Below, piece by piece: positions 17,028-26,861 of a stretch of 64,000 bases of DNA; the stretch's first letter is position 1, and each line of letters starts with the position of its first letter. The stretch comes from Candidatus Latescibacterota bacterium (GTDB taxonomy: Bacteria > Latescibacterota > UBA2968): contig JAJEHL010000026.1 in assembly GCA_022823725.1 (NCBI GenBank), positions 434,001-498,000 on the forward strand, read 5' to 3'. The translations under genes and the position numbers were made by a program. Below the pieces are notes generated by a model. That model saw only the letters and a program-made list of their open reading frames with translations. It was not told the origin of the DNA and ran no database searches.

Positions 17028-17714
17028 TCAATACTCCCACTGCTCATATACCCTTTTGGCAGGGATCTTGTTCTTCCATTGCCGCATCAGCATATAGCCC
17101 ACGACAAATCCGGCGATGTGGGCGAACCAGGCGACGTCGTTTGTGTTGCTGGCACTTGAGGCATTGAGCAACTGAATGACAAACCATCCACCGAGTACGA
17201 TTAGTGCTGGCACGCGAAGGACAAAATAAAATACGAGTACGAGAATTCGCGTGCCGGGAAATGCCGCCAGATATCCTCCCAAAATGCCCGCTATCGCGCC
17301 GCTGGCTCCCACCATTGGTATGGTGGATTCCGGTTCGGAAATCACATGTGATAGGGTTGCAATCACGCCGCAAAATAAATAGAAGAACAAGAATCGTGCA
17401 CGTCCCAGTGCGGCTTCTATATTGTTCCCAAAGATCCACAGATACAGCATGTTGCCGCCCAGATGTAATATGCCGCCGTGCATAAACATCGACGATAATA
17501 GCGTGAGATATATCGGGAAGGGTGTGGGAGAAATCGCGTCAATGCCGTGCATTATTTCAAAGGGGATTGCCCCATATCGCGCGGTAAATACATGAAATCC
17601 TATGTCGCCCAATAACCACGCGTACACAAAGATGCCCACATTGGCCAGCAATATGCCGATCATCAATACGGGCACACTTCCCGAAGGGTGTTCGTCTTTG
17701 AGAGGGATCATCAT
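17028..17714 (-). CDS. Rhomboid-family intramembrane serine protease
   Basis: A 228-aa, six- to seven-helix membrane protein. It shows the rhomboid signatures: HGGILHLGGNMLYLWIFG in TM2, the catalytic Ser in GASGAIAG (TM4), the catalytic His in AHIAGFVVGY (TM6), and the loop-1 region with FLFFYLFCG. Rhomboids cleave membrane-anchored substrates within the bilayer. Two adjacent ATGs are possible (17714 and 17711). It starts two bases after the stop of the M23 peptidase gene, so the pair is almost certainly one transcript. The last residues RVYEQWEY form a short cytosolic tail. Confidence 0.93.
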   Translation of the reverse strand: MMIPLKDEHPSGSVPVLMIGILLANVGIFVYAWLLGDIGFHVFTARYGAIPFEIMHGIDAISPTPFPIYLTLLSSMFMHGGILHLGGNMLYLWIFGNNIEAALGRARFLFFYLFCGVIATLSHVISEPESTIPMVGASGAIAGILGGYLAAFPGTRILVLVFYFVLRVPALIVLGGWFVIQLLNASSASNTNDVAWFAHIAGFVVGYMLMRQWKNKIPAKRVYEQWEY

Positions 17715-17716
17715 AG

Positions 17717-19726
17717 CTATTTGATTCTGAATGTGGTGGTGCGCCGCGATTCATTGCCACAGATGTCGCGTACGATGACTTCCAGTTTGTGCAATCCGGG
17801 GGTCAGGGGTTTTCGCGGTTTGGCAAAGATGCGATTTTCTTCCGGGTCATATTCTACAATCAGGGCTTTGCCATCGATGCGCATCACCATATCCTCCTCT
17901 CGCCAAATACCCGAAGATGTATCCCACACAGAAGCTGCAACCCTGGGTTGGCGCTGTGTGCGTACGGTGCCGTTGGCGGGGGTTATGCTGGCAATTCTGG
18001 GGGGTACAGTGTCGGCGAGCAATGCAAATACACCAAAGTTTCGTACGCTTCCCGTTATAGCACCTGTCTTTGAATCGCGTCCCTTATCGACAAAAGTCCA
18101 GCTATTTCTTCCATTCCATTTGTAGATGCCGAGTTTGTCTATATCGGGATGATCAGGGGGGTAGGTAAACGCGATCTCCGCCCCTTTGAATGCCACATCT
18201 CCGGGCATGATCCGAAACGCGGTTCCCACCATGCGTTTGTCCTTTATCTGGCTTTCGGGCACAATGCGTCCAAACAGGGTTTCGTAAACGCCCTCTTTCT
18301 CAAATCGCACCCGCACCAATCCGTTATCCGAGCGCATTTCTCCGCCATTTTGTGTGACGGTTTGCTGGGTGATCCGCAGTTTCTGTGTTTGTCCGTTTGT
18401 TTCAATTTGTACGTCTATGTCGTCGGCGTGTTTTTCGTCAAATGGAATGACAGTTTGATATGTTTTTAAACCTGTTTGCTGAACCGCGAGGGACCGCGTC
18501 CATTGTTTGGAGAGTTGTGCTCGCACGGTTGGCGTTTCTGGCAGGGTCTGATTGGCTGTGATGTCGATAACTGCAAAGGTGGGGAAATACGATGTTTTGC
18601 AGGTTATTTTCGGGTTGTGCTGTGGTGAGTTTTTAGAGGGAAATAATCTATCCGCGTTCTGCACCTGCAGAAATACGACTGCTGTTGCGCGATTTCCCTT
18701 TACGTCTTCAGCAATAATCTGCAGGCGATGTACGCCCGGCAAGAGTTCATGCCCTGCACCGTCGGCATTTATCCCCGCGAATAATACGCCTGATCCCACT
18801 TTGTAATCGCCGTAAAAAGGCAGGCGGTTGCCGGGTTTGCGATACAGGCTGTGAAATCGCCCCAGGCCGCGACGGCTCATATAAAAGTCATAGGCGAGTT
18901 CTCCGTGGCGCGTTACGTCGTATCCAAACAGACCACAGGTTTTTTGAAATATCTCTTCGCCATTTATCAGGAGTCGTATGCGATAAGGGGCCAATCGATT
19001 TGTTAGTTGTGAGTCATTTGCGCGGTCAAATACTTTTAAGCCCACACCAATGCGACCCCAGACGGATATGGTATCGGGATGTGTGAAGACTTTTTTTGTT
19101 GTACGATAAGCAAGGCGATGTGACACGGGTTTATGTCCGCCTTTGACCCGGGCATTTGCGTTTAAGGGCGCGAGGCCGATTGCCTGTATGGTTGGGGGCA
19201 GTGTGTCTTTGATATCAAATCCATGGAGCAGGGGATTTATGGGGCGATGCTTCGCGTCGCGCAATTCGAAATGCAGATGCGGTACACCAATGCCCGTGCT
19301 GCCCGAATATCCCACTATTTCTCCGCGCTTGACGGGGATTTGATCGGGACGAAAATACAGATTTACGCTGTATGTCCCGCGGCGGTCTTGCTCTTGCTGG
19401 ACGTATTTTTCAATGCGTTTGGAGAATCCCGATAAGTGCGCCCAGAGCGCGAACAGACCGTTGTCGAGTTGAACATATACCACCCGACCATATCCCCAGG
19501 GCGATGTGCGGACCCGCCAGACGTACCCATCGGCAATCGCTGTTACGGGATATCCTTCTTTGCCATAGGTTTTCAAGTCGATTGCCGCGTGCAATCGCCC
19601 GCCCCGATATTCGCCAAAGGTCGATGTCAATGCCGGGGGGGCATCCATGGGCCAGTGATAATTTTCTGCGTGTGCCGTGGTGATGAGGGATAGGATAATA
19701 CAACTTATGGCAGATAGACGGAGCAT
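17717..19726 (-). CDS. Exported M23-family metallopeptidase (LytM-like) with long C-terminal region
   Basis: A 669-aa protein with a signal peptide (MLRLSAISCIILSLITTAHA). The LytM/M23 domain (about 25-180) has the zinc ligands in HAAIDLKTYG (HxxxD) and HLHFEL (HxH), so it should be an active endopeptidase on peptidoglycan cross-bridges. The remaining ~480 residues are beta-rich. They contain Ig-like segments (TVPPRIASITPANGTVRTQR; ALIVEYDPEENRIFAKPRKP) and a C-terminal strand set LTPGLHKLEVIVRDICGNES typical of cell-surface beta-sandwich domains. This probably works in cell-wall remodelling or envelope maintenance. There is no clear ribosome-binding site before the ATG. The rhomboid gene follows directly. 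Confidence 0.88.
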   Translation of the reverse strand: MLRLSAISCIILSLITTAHAENYHWPMDAPPALTSTFGEYRGGRLHAAIDLKTYGKEGYPVTAIADGYVWRVRTSPWGYGRVVYVQLDNGLFALWAHLSGFSKRIEKYVQQEQDRRGTYSVNLYFRPDQIPVKRGEIVGYSGSTGIGVPHLHFELRDAKHRPINPLLHGFDIKDTLPPTIQAIGLAPLNANARVKGGHKPVSHRLAYRTTKKVFTHPDTISVWGRIGVGLKVFDRANDSQLTNRLAPYRIRLLINGEEIFQKTCGLFGYDVTRHGELAYDFYMSRRGLGRFHSLYRKPGNRLPFYGDYKVGSGVLFAGINADGAGHELLPGVHRLQIIAEDVKGNRATAVVFLQVQNADRLFPSKNSPQHNPKITCKTSYFPTFAVIDITANQTLPETPTVRAQLSKQWTRSLAVQQTGLKTYQTVIPFDEKHADDIDVQIETNGQTQKLRITQQTVTQNGGEMRSDNGLVRVRFEKEGVYETLFGRIVPESQIKDKRMVGTAFRIMPGDVAFKGAEIAFTYPPDHPDIDKLGIYKWNGRNSWTFVDKGRDSKTGAITGSVRNFGVFALLADTVPPRIASITPANGTVRTQRQPRVAASVWDTSSGIWREEDMVMRIDGKALIVEYDPEENRIFAKPRKPLTPGLHKLEVIVRDICGNESRRTTTFRIK

Positions 19727-19922
19727 GTGGGAATTCAGGAAAAAGCGGTTAGAGGTTATTGGTTAGCTCAGTATAGGGCTTTTGCTCACCCTCGTCAAGA
19801 AGCTGAATAGGCTTGCATTTATAGAAAAAAATCTTGCCAGTACAAAGTCTAACAAGTAGATTACAAAACTGGTGTTTTTGCACAATCCTTTAATCCTGAT
19901 CTTATCTGGAGGAGAAGTCCCA

Positions 19923-21746
19923 ATGCTCGCTCAAATGCGTAGTGCTACTTTTATCAAGGCTATGATGATTATTGTTGCGGTTGCTTTTGTCGGCCTTATG
20001 GTGTTTGAATGGGGTGCTGATTTTAGCAGTCGGGGTTTTGCCGCTGTTGGTGATAATGTCGGTTCTGTGAATGGTCAGGACATTTCTGTGAAGCAGTTTG
20101 AAGCCGAAGTCCAAAATGACCTTCAGCAGGCCAGGACGCGTGGCAATCAAGACCCCGATGTGAGCCAGATTATTTCTCAGACCTGGGAGCGCGTGGTTAC
20201 GCAAACCCTGTTTGGGCAACAAATTGAGAAGTACGGCATTGCCGTTACCGATGCTGAGGTCGATCATGTCAATCGCACACAGCCTGCCGAGTGGATACAA
20301 CAACAAGAATTTTTCCAGACCGATGGTACTTTTGATCCCGCTAAATATAACCAATTTCTCGACGATCCCGGCACTTACAGCGACCCTCGAATGAAGCAAT
20401 TTGTTCTGTTTGCCGAAGAGAATGCGCGAAGTCAGTTGCTTTCCCAAAAGCTCGAAACGCTCATTGTAGGTTCGGTGAAAGTCTCCGATGCAGAGATTGA
20501 GAAATCGTATATTGAACAGAACGAAAAAGTGCGCGTGTCTTATATCGGGTTTGATGCCAACGCCATTCCCGATTCGCTCGCGCTGGTCGCCGATACTGAG
20601 ATTCAAACTTATTACGAAGGCCATCGGGATGAATATCAGGAAGATGCCGCTGTGCGCGTCGCTTTTGTTTCTTTGCCGAAAGCCGCGACCGCACGCGACG
20701 AAGCCGAAGCCAAAGCCGAGATTGATCGGGTTTTTGCCGAAGCCAAGAGCGGTGATGATTTTGCCGAACTCGCCAGGGCGTATTCCGATGGGCCAAGTGG
20801 CCCGCGCGGTGGCGATCTCGGCTTCTTTGGGAGGGGGCGCATGGTCAAGCCTTTTGAAGATGCGGCTTTCGCGCTCAATGCTGGAGAAATATCTGATCCG
20901 GTCAAAACTCAGTTTGGCTGGCATGTGATTAAGGTGGAGGAAACGAGAGGCGCGGCGGATAGTCTCGAGGTTCACGCACGGCACATTCTCATTGAGGTGC
21001 GTCCCGGGCGCGATACGCTCGACAGTTTGCGCGTGCTTGCCGAAGAGTTTGCAGAAATAGCCGAGGATGCCGGGTTTGACTCGGCTGTCAACCAGAGAGA
21101 TTTGCAGAGTCAGGACTCGGAGTTTATTACCGCTGGTGGCTTTTTCCCTCTGCTGGGCAATAGTACGTCGGGGCTGGTGAACAAATTTTTGCGCGGTTCT
21201 CCCGGCGATGTTTCCAGTGTTTATGAAAATGACCAGGGCATCCACGTTTTTGCTTTGCGAGAGATTCGCGAGGCGGGTCCCCGGCCTTTGGATGAGGTTA
21301 AACCGCAGATTGAGGCGAGTCTGAAAACGAAAAAGAAGGTCGAGGTTGCAGCTGGTCGGTTGACCGAGGTGATGGGGCAGATCAAGACGGGCAAATCACT
21401 CGAGGAGGCGGCCGAGTTTTTCAATCTCACGGTTCAGACACCGCAGACTTTTGCGCGCACGGGCTTTGTTCCCAGTGTGGGCAGTCGCAATGCTTTTGTG
21501 GGCGCGGCATTTCGTTTGTCAACGGGGCAGACGAGTGAGATCGTCAAAACTGATCGCGGGGCTTATATTTTGCGCGTGGAGGAAAGACAATCTGTTGATA
21601 AGACGGGTTTAGAGTCGGCAAAAGGGACGTTATTGCAGCAGGTGATTTCGCAAAAACGCCAGGAGGTTTTCACTGCCTGGTTTGCCGATTTGCGAGAGAA
21701 TGCCGATATTGTCGATTACCGTCACTTCTTCTACTCCGATTATTAG
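19923..21746 (+). CDS. Membrane-anchored peptidyl-prolyl isomerase, PpiD/SurA-like
   Basis: A 607-aa periplasmic folding factor. The ATG at 19923 follows a strong GGAGGAG ribosome-binding site. It starts with a single transmembrane anchor ([21 protein letters not shown]), then a SurA-N/PpiD-type chaperone region ([15 protein letters not shown]) and a parvulin domain with [20 protein letters not shown] and [21 protein letters not shown] second, degenerate parvulin-like region follows near the C-terminus ([20 protein letters not shown]). This matches PpiD, which helps outer-membrane and secreted proteins leave the Sec translocon. nadE follows 12 bp downstream, probably on the same transcript. 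Confidence 0.9.
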   Translation: MLAQMRSATFIKAMMIIVAVAFVGLMVFEWGADFSSRGFAAVGDNVGSVNGQDISVKQFEAEVQNDLQQARTRGNQDPDVSQIISQTWERVVTQTLFGQQIEKYGIAVTDAEVDHVNRTQPAEWIQQQEFFQTDGTFDPAKYNQFLDDPGTYSDPRMKQFVLFAEENARSQLLSQKLETLIVGSVKVSDAEIEKSYIEQNEKVRVSYIGFDANAIPDSLALVADTEIQTYYEGHRDEYQEDAAVRVAFVSLPKAATARDEAEAKAEIDRVFAEAKSGDDFAELARAYSDGPSGPRGGDLGFFGRGRMVKPFEDAAFALNAGEISDPVKTQFGWHVIKVEETRGAADSLEVHARHILIEVRPGRDTLDSLRVLAEEFAEIAEDAGFDSAVNQRDLQSQDSEFITAGGFFPLLGNSTSGLVNKFLRGSPGDVSSVYENDQGIHVFALREIREAGPRPLDEVKPQIEASLKTKKKVEVAAGRLTEVMGQIKTGKSLEEAAEFFNLTVQTPQTFARTGFVPSVGSRNAFVGAAFRLSTGQTSEIVKTDRGAYILRVEERQSVDKTGLESAKGTLLQQVISQKRQEVFTAWFADLRENADIVDYRHFFYSDY

Positions 21747-21758
21747 AGGACCGAACAC

Positions 21759-23486
21759 GTGATTCGCCTTGCCCTATCGCAAATTAATGTCACCGTTGGT
21801 GATCTTGCGGGCAACCGTGATAAAATTCTCGACCATATTCACAGGGCACGCGGTTTGGGGGCGCATATTGTCGTTTTTCCCGAACTCGCGATCCCGGGCT
21901 ATCCGCCCGAGGATTTGCTTTTTAAGCCCCGGTTTATCCAATCCAACCTCGATGTGTTGAATGAACTCGTTCGGGCGACGCAGGGTGTTGCTGCGGTTTT
22001 CGGGTTTGTGGATCGTCACGACGATATCTACAATGCCGCAGCGATTGCTTGCGATGGGTGCTTGATCGATGTCTATCACAAGACCTATTTGCCCAATTAC
22101 GGCGTCTTTGACGAAGACCGCTACTTCCAATCTGGCAAGACCGCGGGGGTGTACCGCCTCAATGGCATCACGTTTGGGGTTACGATTTGCGAAGATATCT
22201 GGTATCCCGGCGGTCCCGCTCGGGAGCAAGCACTTGCTGGCGATGCCGAGGTGCTCATCAATATTTCCTCCTCACCTTTTCACGATGGCAAAGAGTTGTT
22301 GCGCGAGCAGATGATTGCCACGCGCGCGACTGATAATAGTGCTGTTCTGGCTTTTTGCAATCTCGTCGGCGGGCAGGATGAGTTGATTTTTGATGGGGGT
22401 AGCCTGATTGTCGATCAGGAGGGGCGCATTATTGCGCGGTCTCCCCGGTTTGAGGAAGACCTGCTGGTGGCGGATGTTGATGTTGAGGCTGTTTTTCGCA
22501 ACCGCCTGCACGATTCACGTCGGCGCAAGGAAAAACGCGATGTTTCTTCTCCGGTCGCTATTGATCTGCCCGATCTGAATCCCAAATCTGTATGTCTTTC
22601 TCAGTCTGAGAGGCCAGAATTTCCGCGTCCAGATGAGCATCTCAAGAATATTTACGATGCGCTTGTTCTGGGTACGCGAGATTATGTTGTGAAGAATGGG
22701 TTCGAGAAGGTTTTTATCGGGTTATCCGGCGGGATTGATTCGGCGCTTGTCACGGCTGTTGCACACGATGCGCTGGGGAGAGAGAATGTGGTGTGTGTGA
22801 CGATGCCCACTCAGTTTTCTTCAGAGGGCACGTTTAACGATGCCCTGCAGATGGCGGGCAATCTCGATATTCGCATTCTGACGCTGCCGATTCAAAAGTT
22901 GTTTGACCAGTATCTCGGTCTTCTTGCCGATGAGTTTGGCGATTTGCCTTCTGATACGGCAGAGGAAAATATCCAGCCGCGCATTCGGGGTACTTTGCTG
23001 ATGGCGCTTGCCAATAAGTTCCGCGCGCTCGTGTTGGCGCCGGGGAATAAGAGCGAGTTGAGTATGGGCTATGCCACGCTTTACGGCGATATGGCGGGTG
23101 GGTTTGCGGTGATTAAGGATATTTACAAGACGCTTGTTTACGATCTGGCACATTATCGCAATGGTCTGTCGGATCATCCCGTTATTCCCGTTTCGATTAT
23201 CGAGCGACCGCCTACGGCGGAATTGCGCGATAACCAGAAAGATACGGATAGTTTGCCTCCTTATTCGGTGCTTGATCCCATTCTCAAAGCGTATGTGGAG
23301 GACGATGCCAGTTTGCAAGATATTATCGCGCTGGGCTATGACGAGGAACTCGTCACGCGGGTTATCCGCACGGTGGATATCAACGAGTACAAACGCCGCC
23401 AGGCACCTCCGGGTATCAAAATTACGCCCCGTGCTTTCGGACGCGATAGGCGATTGCCCATTACGAATCGGTGTAGGGAATATTAG
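21759..23486 (+). CDS. nadE: Glutamine-dependent NAD+ synthetase
   Basis: A 575-aa, two-domain enzyme that makes NAD+ from nicotinate adenine dinucleotide, ATP and glutamine. The N-terminal nitrilase-like glutaminase domain has the Glu-Lys-Cys triad: VVFPELAIPGY, YHKTYLPNYGVF and VTICEDIWYPGG. The C-terminal synthetase domain has the ATP pyrophosphatase loop GLSGGIDSALVTAVAHDALG and the conserved NKSELSMGYATLYGDMAGGF. Both halves are intact. It uses a GTG start with AGAGGA upstream, 12 bp after the PpiD-like gene. The small exported protein gene starts 13 bp after its stop. Confidence 0.96.
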   Translation: MIRLALSQINVTVGDLAGNRDKILDHIHRARGLGAHIVVFPELAIPGYPPEDLLFKPRFIQSNLDVLNELVRATQGVAAVFGFVDRHDDIYNAAAIACDGCLIDVYHKTYLPNYGVFDEDRYFQSGKTAGVYRLNGITFGVTICEDIWYPGGPAREQALAGDAEVLINISSSPFHDGKELLREQMIATRATDNSAVLAFCNLVGGQDELIFDGGSLIVDQEGRIIARSPRFEEDLLVADVDVEAVFRNRLHDSRRRKEKRDVSSPVAIDLPDLNPKSVCLSQSERPEFPRPDEHLKNIYDALVLGTRDYVVKNGFEKVFIGLSGGIDSALVTAVAHDALGRENVVCVTMPTQFSSEGTFNDALQMAGNLDIRILTLPIQKLFDQYLGLLADEFGDLPSDTAEENIQPRIRGTLLMALANKFRALVLAPGNKSELSMGYATLYGDMAGGFAVIKDIYKTLVYDLAHYRNGLSDHPVIPVSIIERPPTAELRDNQKDTDSLPPYSVLDPILKAYVEDDASLQDIIALGYDEELVTRVIRTVDINEYKRRQAPPGIKITPRAFGRDRRLPITNRCREY

Positions 23487-23499
23487 ATGCGAGGGTGCT

Positions 23500-24000
23500 A
23501 TGAAAACCAGTGTGATTTTAGCAACACTATGTTTCTTTTGGATAACGTCGCATACGTCATCCATCCGAGCAGAAGAAACCTGGAAAAAAGTAGAAGTGGG
23601 GCCAGATAAGGGGAGCTATAAGGGGAAGTTGTGGGGTTTGGACGCTTTTGCAAGGTTTGAAGATGATCAAAAGTTTGTCAAATTTACTGTTAATCAGCAA
23701 TATTCCTCTGTAAAAGCCGCTGTCGAGACCTGTAGGCGAGTGGGTGGCCTGGCTGAGGGCGTCATAAGCGAGTATGGTTCCTTTGACCGTGTTCGCGAGA
23801 TTAATCAACGCGCAGTGATTAATATTTTTCCCGGTCTCGTTGAGATCAACCAACAAGCCCACCGACAGGTGATATTTTCATCCCCTTGCAATATATCAAT
23901 GAAAAATAAAGATAATCCCAAAATCCGCACTGATCTTAGCGTGGAAGACAAAAGCACCACATTCAGGATGCAACTTATATTGCCCATAAAGACTCAGTAG
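23500..24000 (+). CDS. Small exported protein of unknown function
   Basis: A 166-aa protein beginning MKTSVILATLCFFWITSHTS, a signal peptide probably cleaved after SIRA. The mature part begins EETWKKVEVGPDKGSYKGKL and contains a Lys-rich strand FARFEDDQKFVKFTVNQQYS. It has two Cys residues that could pair and no recognised domain. The frame is open upstream inside nadE, but the ATG at 23500 with GAGGG is the sensible start. Codon use is more AT-rich than in nadE, which may hint at a recent arrival. It ends just before a hairpin shared with the convergent dockerin-like gene. Confidence 0.65.
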   Translation: MKTSVILATLCFFWITSHTSSIRAEETWKKVEVGPDKGSYKGKLWGLDAFARFEDDQKFVKFTVNQQYSSVKAAVETCRRVGGLAEGVISEYGSFDRVREINQRAVINIFPGLVEINQQAHRQVIFSSPCNISMKNKDNPKIRTDLSVEDKSTTFRMQLILPIKTQ

Positions 24001-24020
24001 TTGCAAAAAGATATTCATTT

Positions 24021-24049
24021 AGGGGTAGGTTCAGCACATTTCTACCCCT
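24021..24049. terminator. Hairpin between convergent genes
   Basis: An 8-bp stem AGGGGTAG (24021-24028) / CTACCCCT (24042-24049). It lies between the small exported protein and the dockerin-like gene, whose stop codon is in the right arm. The T-tract is weak on both strands; it could act bidirectionally. Confidence 0.5.
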
Positions 24050-25364
24050 CAAAGTCACTGACAAAGATTAAAAAGTCTGGGAACGCAACCTGACCATCGC
24101 CATCTAAGTCAGCCTCAGCGACGTAGCCGGAAAATATGTCTCTTGTGCCGAAGGCATCAGCGAAAAATAAGAAATCGGTAAAATCGACATTGCCATCGCC
24201 ATTGAAATCAGAGCGTTTCCTGTGGCGTATCACCAGTATCGCTTGCATTTCAGTCTCGGAAATAGGTGTGCCAAAAATGGAGATGATATCGCCTGTCATC
24301 AAGTCGGAAAAAGGGATCACAAAATTGAGAAAGTCATCGAAGTTACCAGACAGAAATACCGGGACAATATCCTGAATAGACTTCTGGATGTTGACAATGA
24401 GAGCCTGTGACGCATCCACAGTCATATTTGGGCGACGATAAGGAAACTGGACAGAAAACGAATGGCTTTCAGCATCGACGCTATCAATGCGGACTTCTGA
24501 GAAATCAATGACTTCTGGCTCTGGTTCTCCCTCCAACATGATTTGCAAACCCGTTACGCTTTGACCATCGACAACCTGAACGAGTGCTGTGGAATCAATA
24601 CCGCCTGTCAGGGCGTTTAGCCCTCTCAAAATGCCCACATCTTTCCTGTTTCCCTCTGCATCAACCACTTCTTGAAACGCAAGCATCGCATAAGCCCCAT
24701 CAGGCACATGCTTCAACCTGAATTCAAATTGTTCATTGAACCACGCAACGCGAACAATGGCAAGCTGAAACAGGTCAAAATCCTGTTCACTTTCCAGAGC
24801 TTTCAAATATCGTTCAGAGTCAAGCAAGGTAATCCCACCCTCTCCCATTGGAAGCGGCACGACACCCTCTGGCAAAATAGCCCTACCAGAAATTTCGGCA
24901 TCTGGCAATTCTGCTGTGCCCCAAAAATACTGCTGTGTCTCATCAACGGGGTTGATATCGTTGGGACTGATAAGCATCTGATAGGTCGCACCTGCGGGCA
25001 GATCAACCATCCCTGTCAATGTCAGTCGGTCTTCGCTGACCGCCACACCTGTCCCTTGCGTGGCATTGTAGAGCGATATGGCAAACTCAAAAGGATATGA
25101 GTGAATCTGCAAACCTGCAATCCCGTACCTGAATTTCTCCTCCTCCTGCTCGCGCGTTATGGGCGTGTTATATGTAATCTCAAACTTTTGCATCCCACTT
25201 GGCACGGGGGGATTCTTCACATCTTCCTGGAGTGTCACGCCGCCTATCACAAATGAGGTTACAGCTGGCTCTATCTCCTGCCCCCATCCAGTGCTCCCCA
25301 TCACACCAGTAGCTATTGCTACCACGATGATCCTGCGAATATATGTTGACATGACAGAGTTCAT
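24042..25364 (-). CDS. Exported protein with C-terminal EF-hand/dockerin-like repeats
   Basis: A 440-aa secreted protein. The ATG at 25364 follows a textbook AGGAGGT ribosome-binding site. The N-terminus STYIRRIIVVAIATGVMGST is a signal peptide. The body is beta-rich with several Ig-like stretches (EVRIDSVDAESHSFSVQFPY). Near the C-terminus are two calcium-loop repeats, DFNGDGNVDFTDFLFFADAFG and ADLDGDGQVAFPDFLIF, spaced as in type I dockerins. In the FCB group such C-terminal dockerin-like pairs are common on surface proteins and do not imply a cellulosome. It is the last gene of a unit with two outer-membrane barrels upstream. Confidence 0.78.
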   Translation of the reverse strand: MNSVMSTYIRRIIVVAIATGVMGSTGWGQEIEPAVTSFVIGGVTLQEDVKNPPVPSGMQKFEITYNTPITREQEEEKFRYGIAGLQIHSYPFEFAISLYNATQGTGVAVSEDRLTLTGMVDLPAGATYQMLISPNDINPVDETQQYFWGTAELPDAEISGRAILPEGVVPLPMGEGGITLLDSERYLKALESEQDFDLFQLAIVRVAWFNEQFEFRLKHVPDGAYAMLAFQEVVDAEGNRKDVGILRGLNALTGGIDSTALVQVVDGQSVTGLQIMLEGEPEPEVIDFSEVRIDSVDAESHSFSVQFPYRRPNMTVDASQALIVNIQKSIQDIVPVFLSGNFDDFLNFVIPFSDLMTGDIISIFGTPISETEMQAILVIRHRKRSDFNGDGNVDFTDFLFFADAFGTRDIFSGYVAEADLDGDGQVAFPDFLIFVSDFEG

Positions 25365-25366
25365 TT

Positions 25367-25913
25367 TAACCTCCTGTTTTGCCATAAGGAAAACCGAGGC
25401 CGATGGTGAAAGAAATCACCCGGTTCGTCATATCGGTTGACTCGCTTATTTTTTGGATGGGCCGGATGCCCAAGTGTATAGCAATTCTGCTTTGACTGTC
25501 ATCGCTCCGAAAATTGCCATCTGCGTGCCGATCCCACCAACAATGCCATAGTCCTGATGGCTGAACTCAGGGAGATCGCCCTGATAGCTCACTAATCCCG
25601 TTAATACGCTCTTAACTTTGAATGCCAACACAGGTCCGATGAGTATAGACAAAGAAGGTGCGCGGCGAGGGGAAATGACCGCGATAATTGCCAGCCCCGA
25701 AAATTCGATGTAGTCAATGTTTACCTCGTAATCTCTCAATGATTCGCCAGCCCCCTTCTGCACATAGTCGCCACCAAATTGAAGGCTGAGGCGGTTCCAT
25801 GCTGGAATGACTACAGCAGCACCTATCCTTATGCTTGCGCGTCGTCTCTGGCCCTGGTCCAGAGGAGAAAACTTAAAAACATTACCGCTATAAGCCTTTT
25901 GTTGCAAAGGCAA
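25367..25913 (-). pseudogene. Outer-membrane beta-barrel gene, N-terminally truncated and frameshifted
   Basis: The frame 25446-25913 encodes 155 aa of a PorT-like outer-membrane barrel (LSLQFGGDYVQKG, IDYIEFSGLAII, LIGPVLAFKV, YGIVGGIGTQMA, VKAELLYTW). It has no signal peptide and only a TTG start, so the N-terminus looks lost. It stops after SGPSKK in a run of six A (minus strand; T-run at 25449-25454). One extra base there would continue ISESTDMTNRVISFTIGLGF and PYGKTGG, a normal barrel C-terminus, and stop at 25367, two bases before the next gene's ATG and overlapping its ribosome-binding site. The restored end strongly suggests a real frameshift, by mutation, sequencing error or slippage. 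Translation from upstream reinitiation remains possible. Confidence 0.65.
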
Positions 25914-25922
25914 CCTGTTTTT

Positions 25923-26495
25923 TTAAAACAAATATCCCAATACGAAGGTGAGTTCATTGACGTTTATCGTCTGCTTTTCCTGCCTAAAGCCTACCCCTCT
26001 GGATTCCAAACCGAGAGACCAATGTTGACCTATAAAACGCTTTAATCCTACTGCAAAACAAAGAGCAAATTTTAAATCCTTATCAGAAGGTCGGATGGCT
26101 CCACTTACGCCTAATCCAGTCTCAAAATAGATGCGTAAAGGTTGTCTCTTTCGCCAGCTATAACGATAGGTGGCGAACAAATCTTTCACCCAGTCCGAAT
26201 CGCGAATACCTTCAAAATCATAATTTTCGCCGACAAGACGGGGCAGACCATCATAATCTCCACCGCCATAGCGCACACCAGCGGACTGCGTTTCGGTAAA
26301 ATTGTAGCGCAAATGGACGCACATATACCCATCTGAGTCCCCGACTTGTAATCGTGGATCGATATAGTCATTGAGGACAAAGTGTCTGCCTATCGCGAAA
26401 GAGGCTTCTACGCGCTTGTCATAGTCTTGGGCGTCGCACTTTTGAAGCGGAAGAAGTAGAATGGCGAATACGAACAACACGGTTTTTGCGATCAT
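25923..26495 (-). CDS. Outer-membrane beta-barrel protein
   Basis: A 190-aa protein with a signal peptide (MIAKTVLFVFAILLLPLQKC, cleavage near DAQ), then alternating hydrophobic strands (FAIGRHFVLNDY, YMCVHLRYNF, LFATYRYSW, LRIYFETGLGVSG, HWSLGLESRGVGF). It ends ELTFVLGYLF, the C-terminal Phe being the signal used by the BAM complex. Size and pattern match small eight-stranded outer-membrane proteins. The ribosome-binding site is AAGGAGG. The next gene downstream is a second, broken barrel of related type. Function is unknown. Confidence 0.85.
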   Translation of the reverse strand: MIAKTVLFVFAILLLPLQKCDAQDYDKRVEASFAIGRHFVLNDYIDPRLQVGDSDGYMCVHLRYNFTETQSAGVRYGGGDYDGLPRLVGENYDFEGIRDSDWVKDLFATYRYSWRKRQPLRIYFETGLGVSGAIRPSDKDLKFALCFAVGLKRFIGQHWSLGLESRGVGFRQEKQTINVNELTFVLGYLF

Positions 26496-26814
26496 CGGTT
26501 GCCTCCTTAGATTTCCTTTTTTCCAATCCTTCTGCGAAATCGTTCTAATGCTTGATCAGTGCCATCCGCCTGTTTTGCCCTCGCTTATCCCAGGCGTCGT
26601 CAACAAGGCAATCTAATTCCACAACATAGACTTATAGGCTGAAGATTTGTTCCTTATATTCGTCACGCGCGCTCATCATACCACCTCGGGATTTTGGTTT
26701 AATGGACAGGTACATTTTTGTTTTGAATTATGGAATATTACGTTTATACTACAAACGTGTGTTTAATTGTGCAATCTAAATTTGGTCGAAAAGAATTCTG
26801 AATCACAAAGGGAA
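26496..26814. other. Intergenic region upstream of the barrel genes
   Basis: About 320 bp with no credible ORF, AT-rich near 26690-26780. It should hold the promoter for the leftward barrel-dockerin unit. I see no repeat or RNA gene in it. Confidence 0.5.
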
Positions 26815-26852
26815 GCAAAAAAGCACGCTCTGTTCAGGGCGTGCTTTTTTGC
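26815..26852 (-). terminator. Bidirectional terminator after the epimerase gene
   Basis: A perfect 14-bp stem GCAAAAAAGCACGC (26815-26828) / GCGTGCTTTTTTGC (26839-26852) with a 10-nt loop. It reads as a terminator on both strands. On the minus strand it ends the epimerase transcript, 10 bp after its stop. Confidence 0.92.
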
Positions 26853-26861
26853 TTATCCGAT

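Noticed and set aside
19902-21245. A 447-codon antisense frame in the PpiD-like gene
   Set aside because: The sense protein is clearly a parvulin chaperone; the antisense translation has no recognisable feature.
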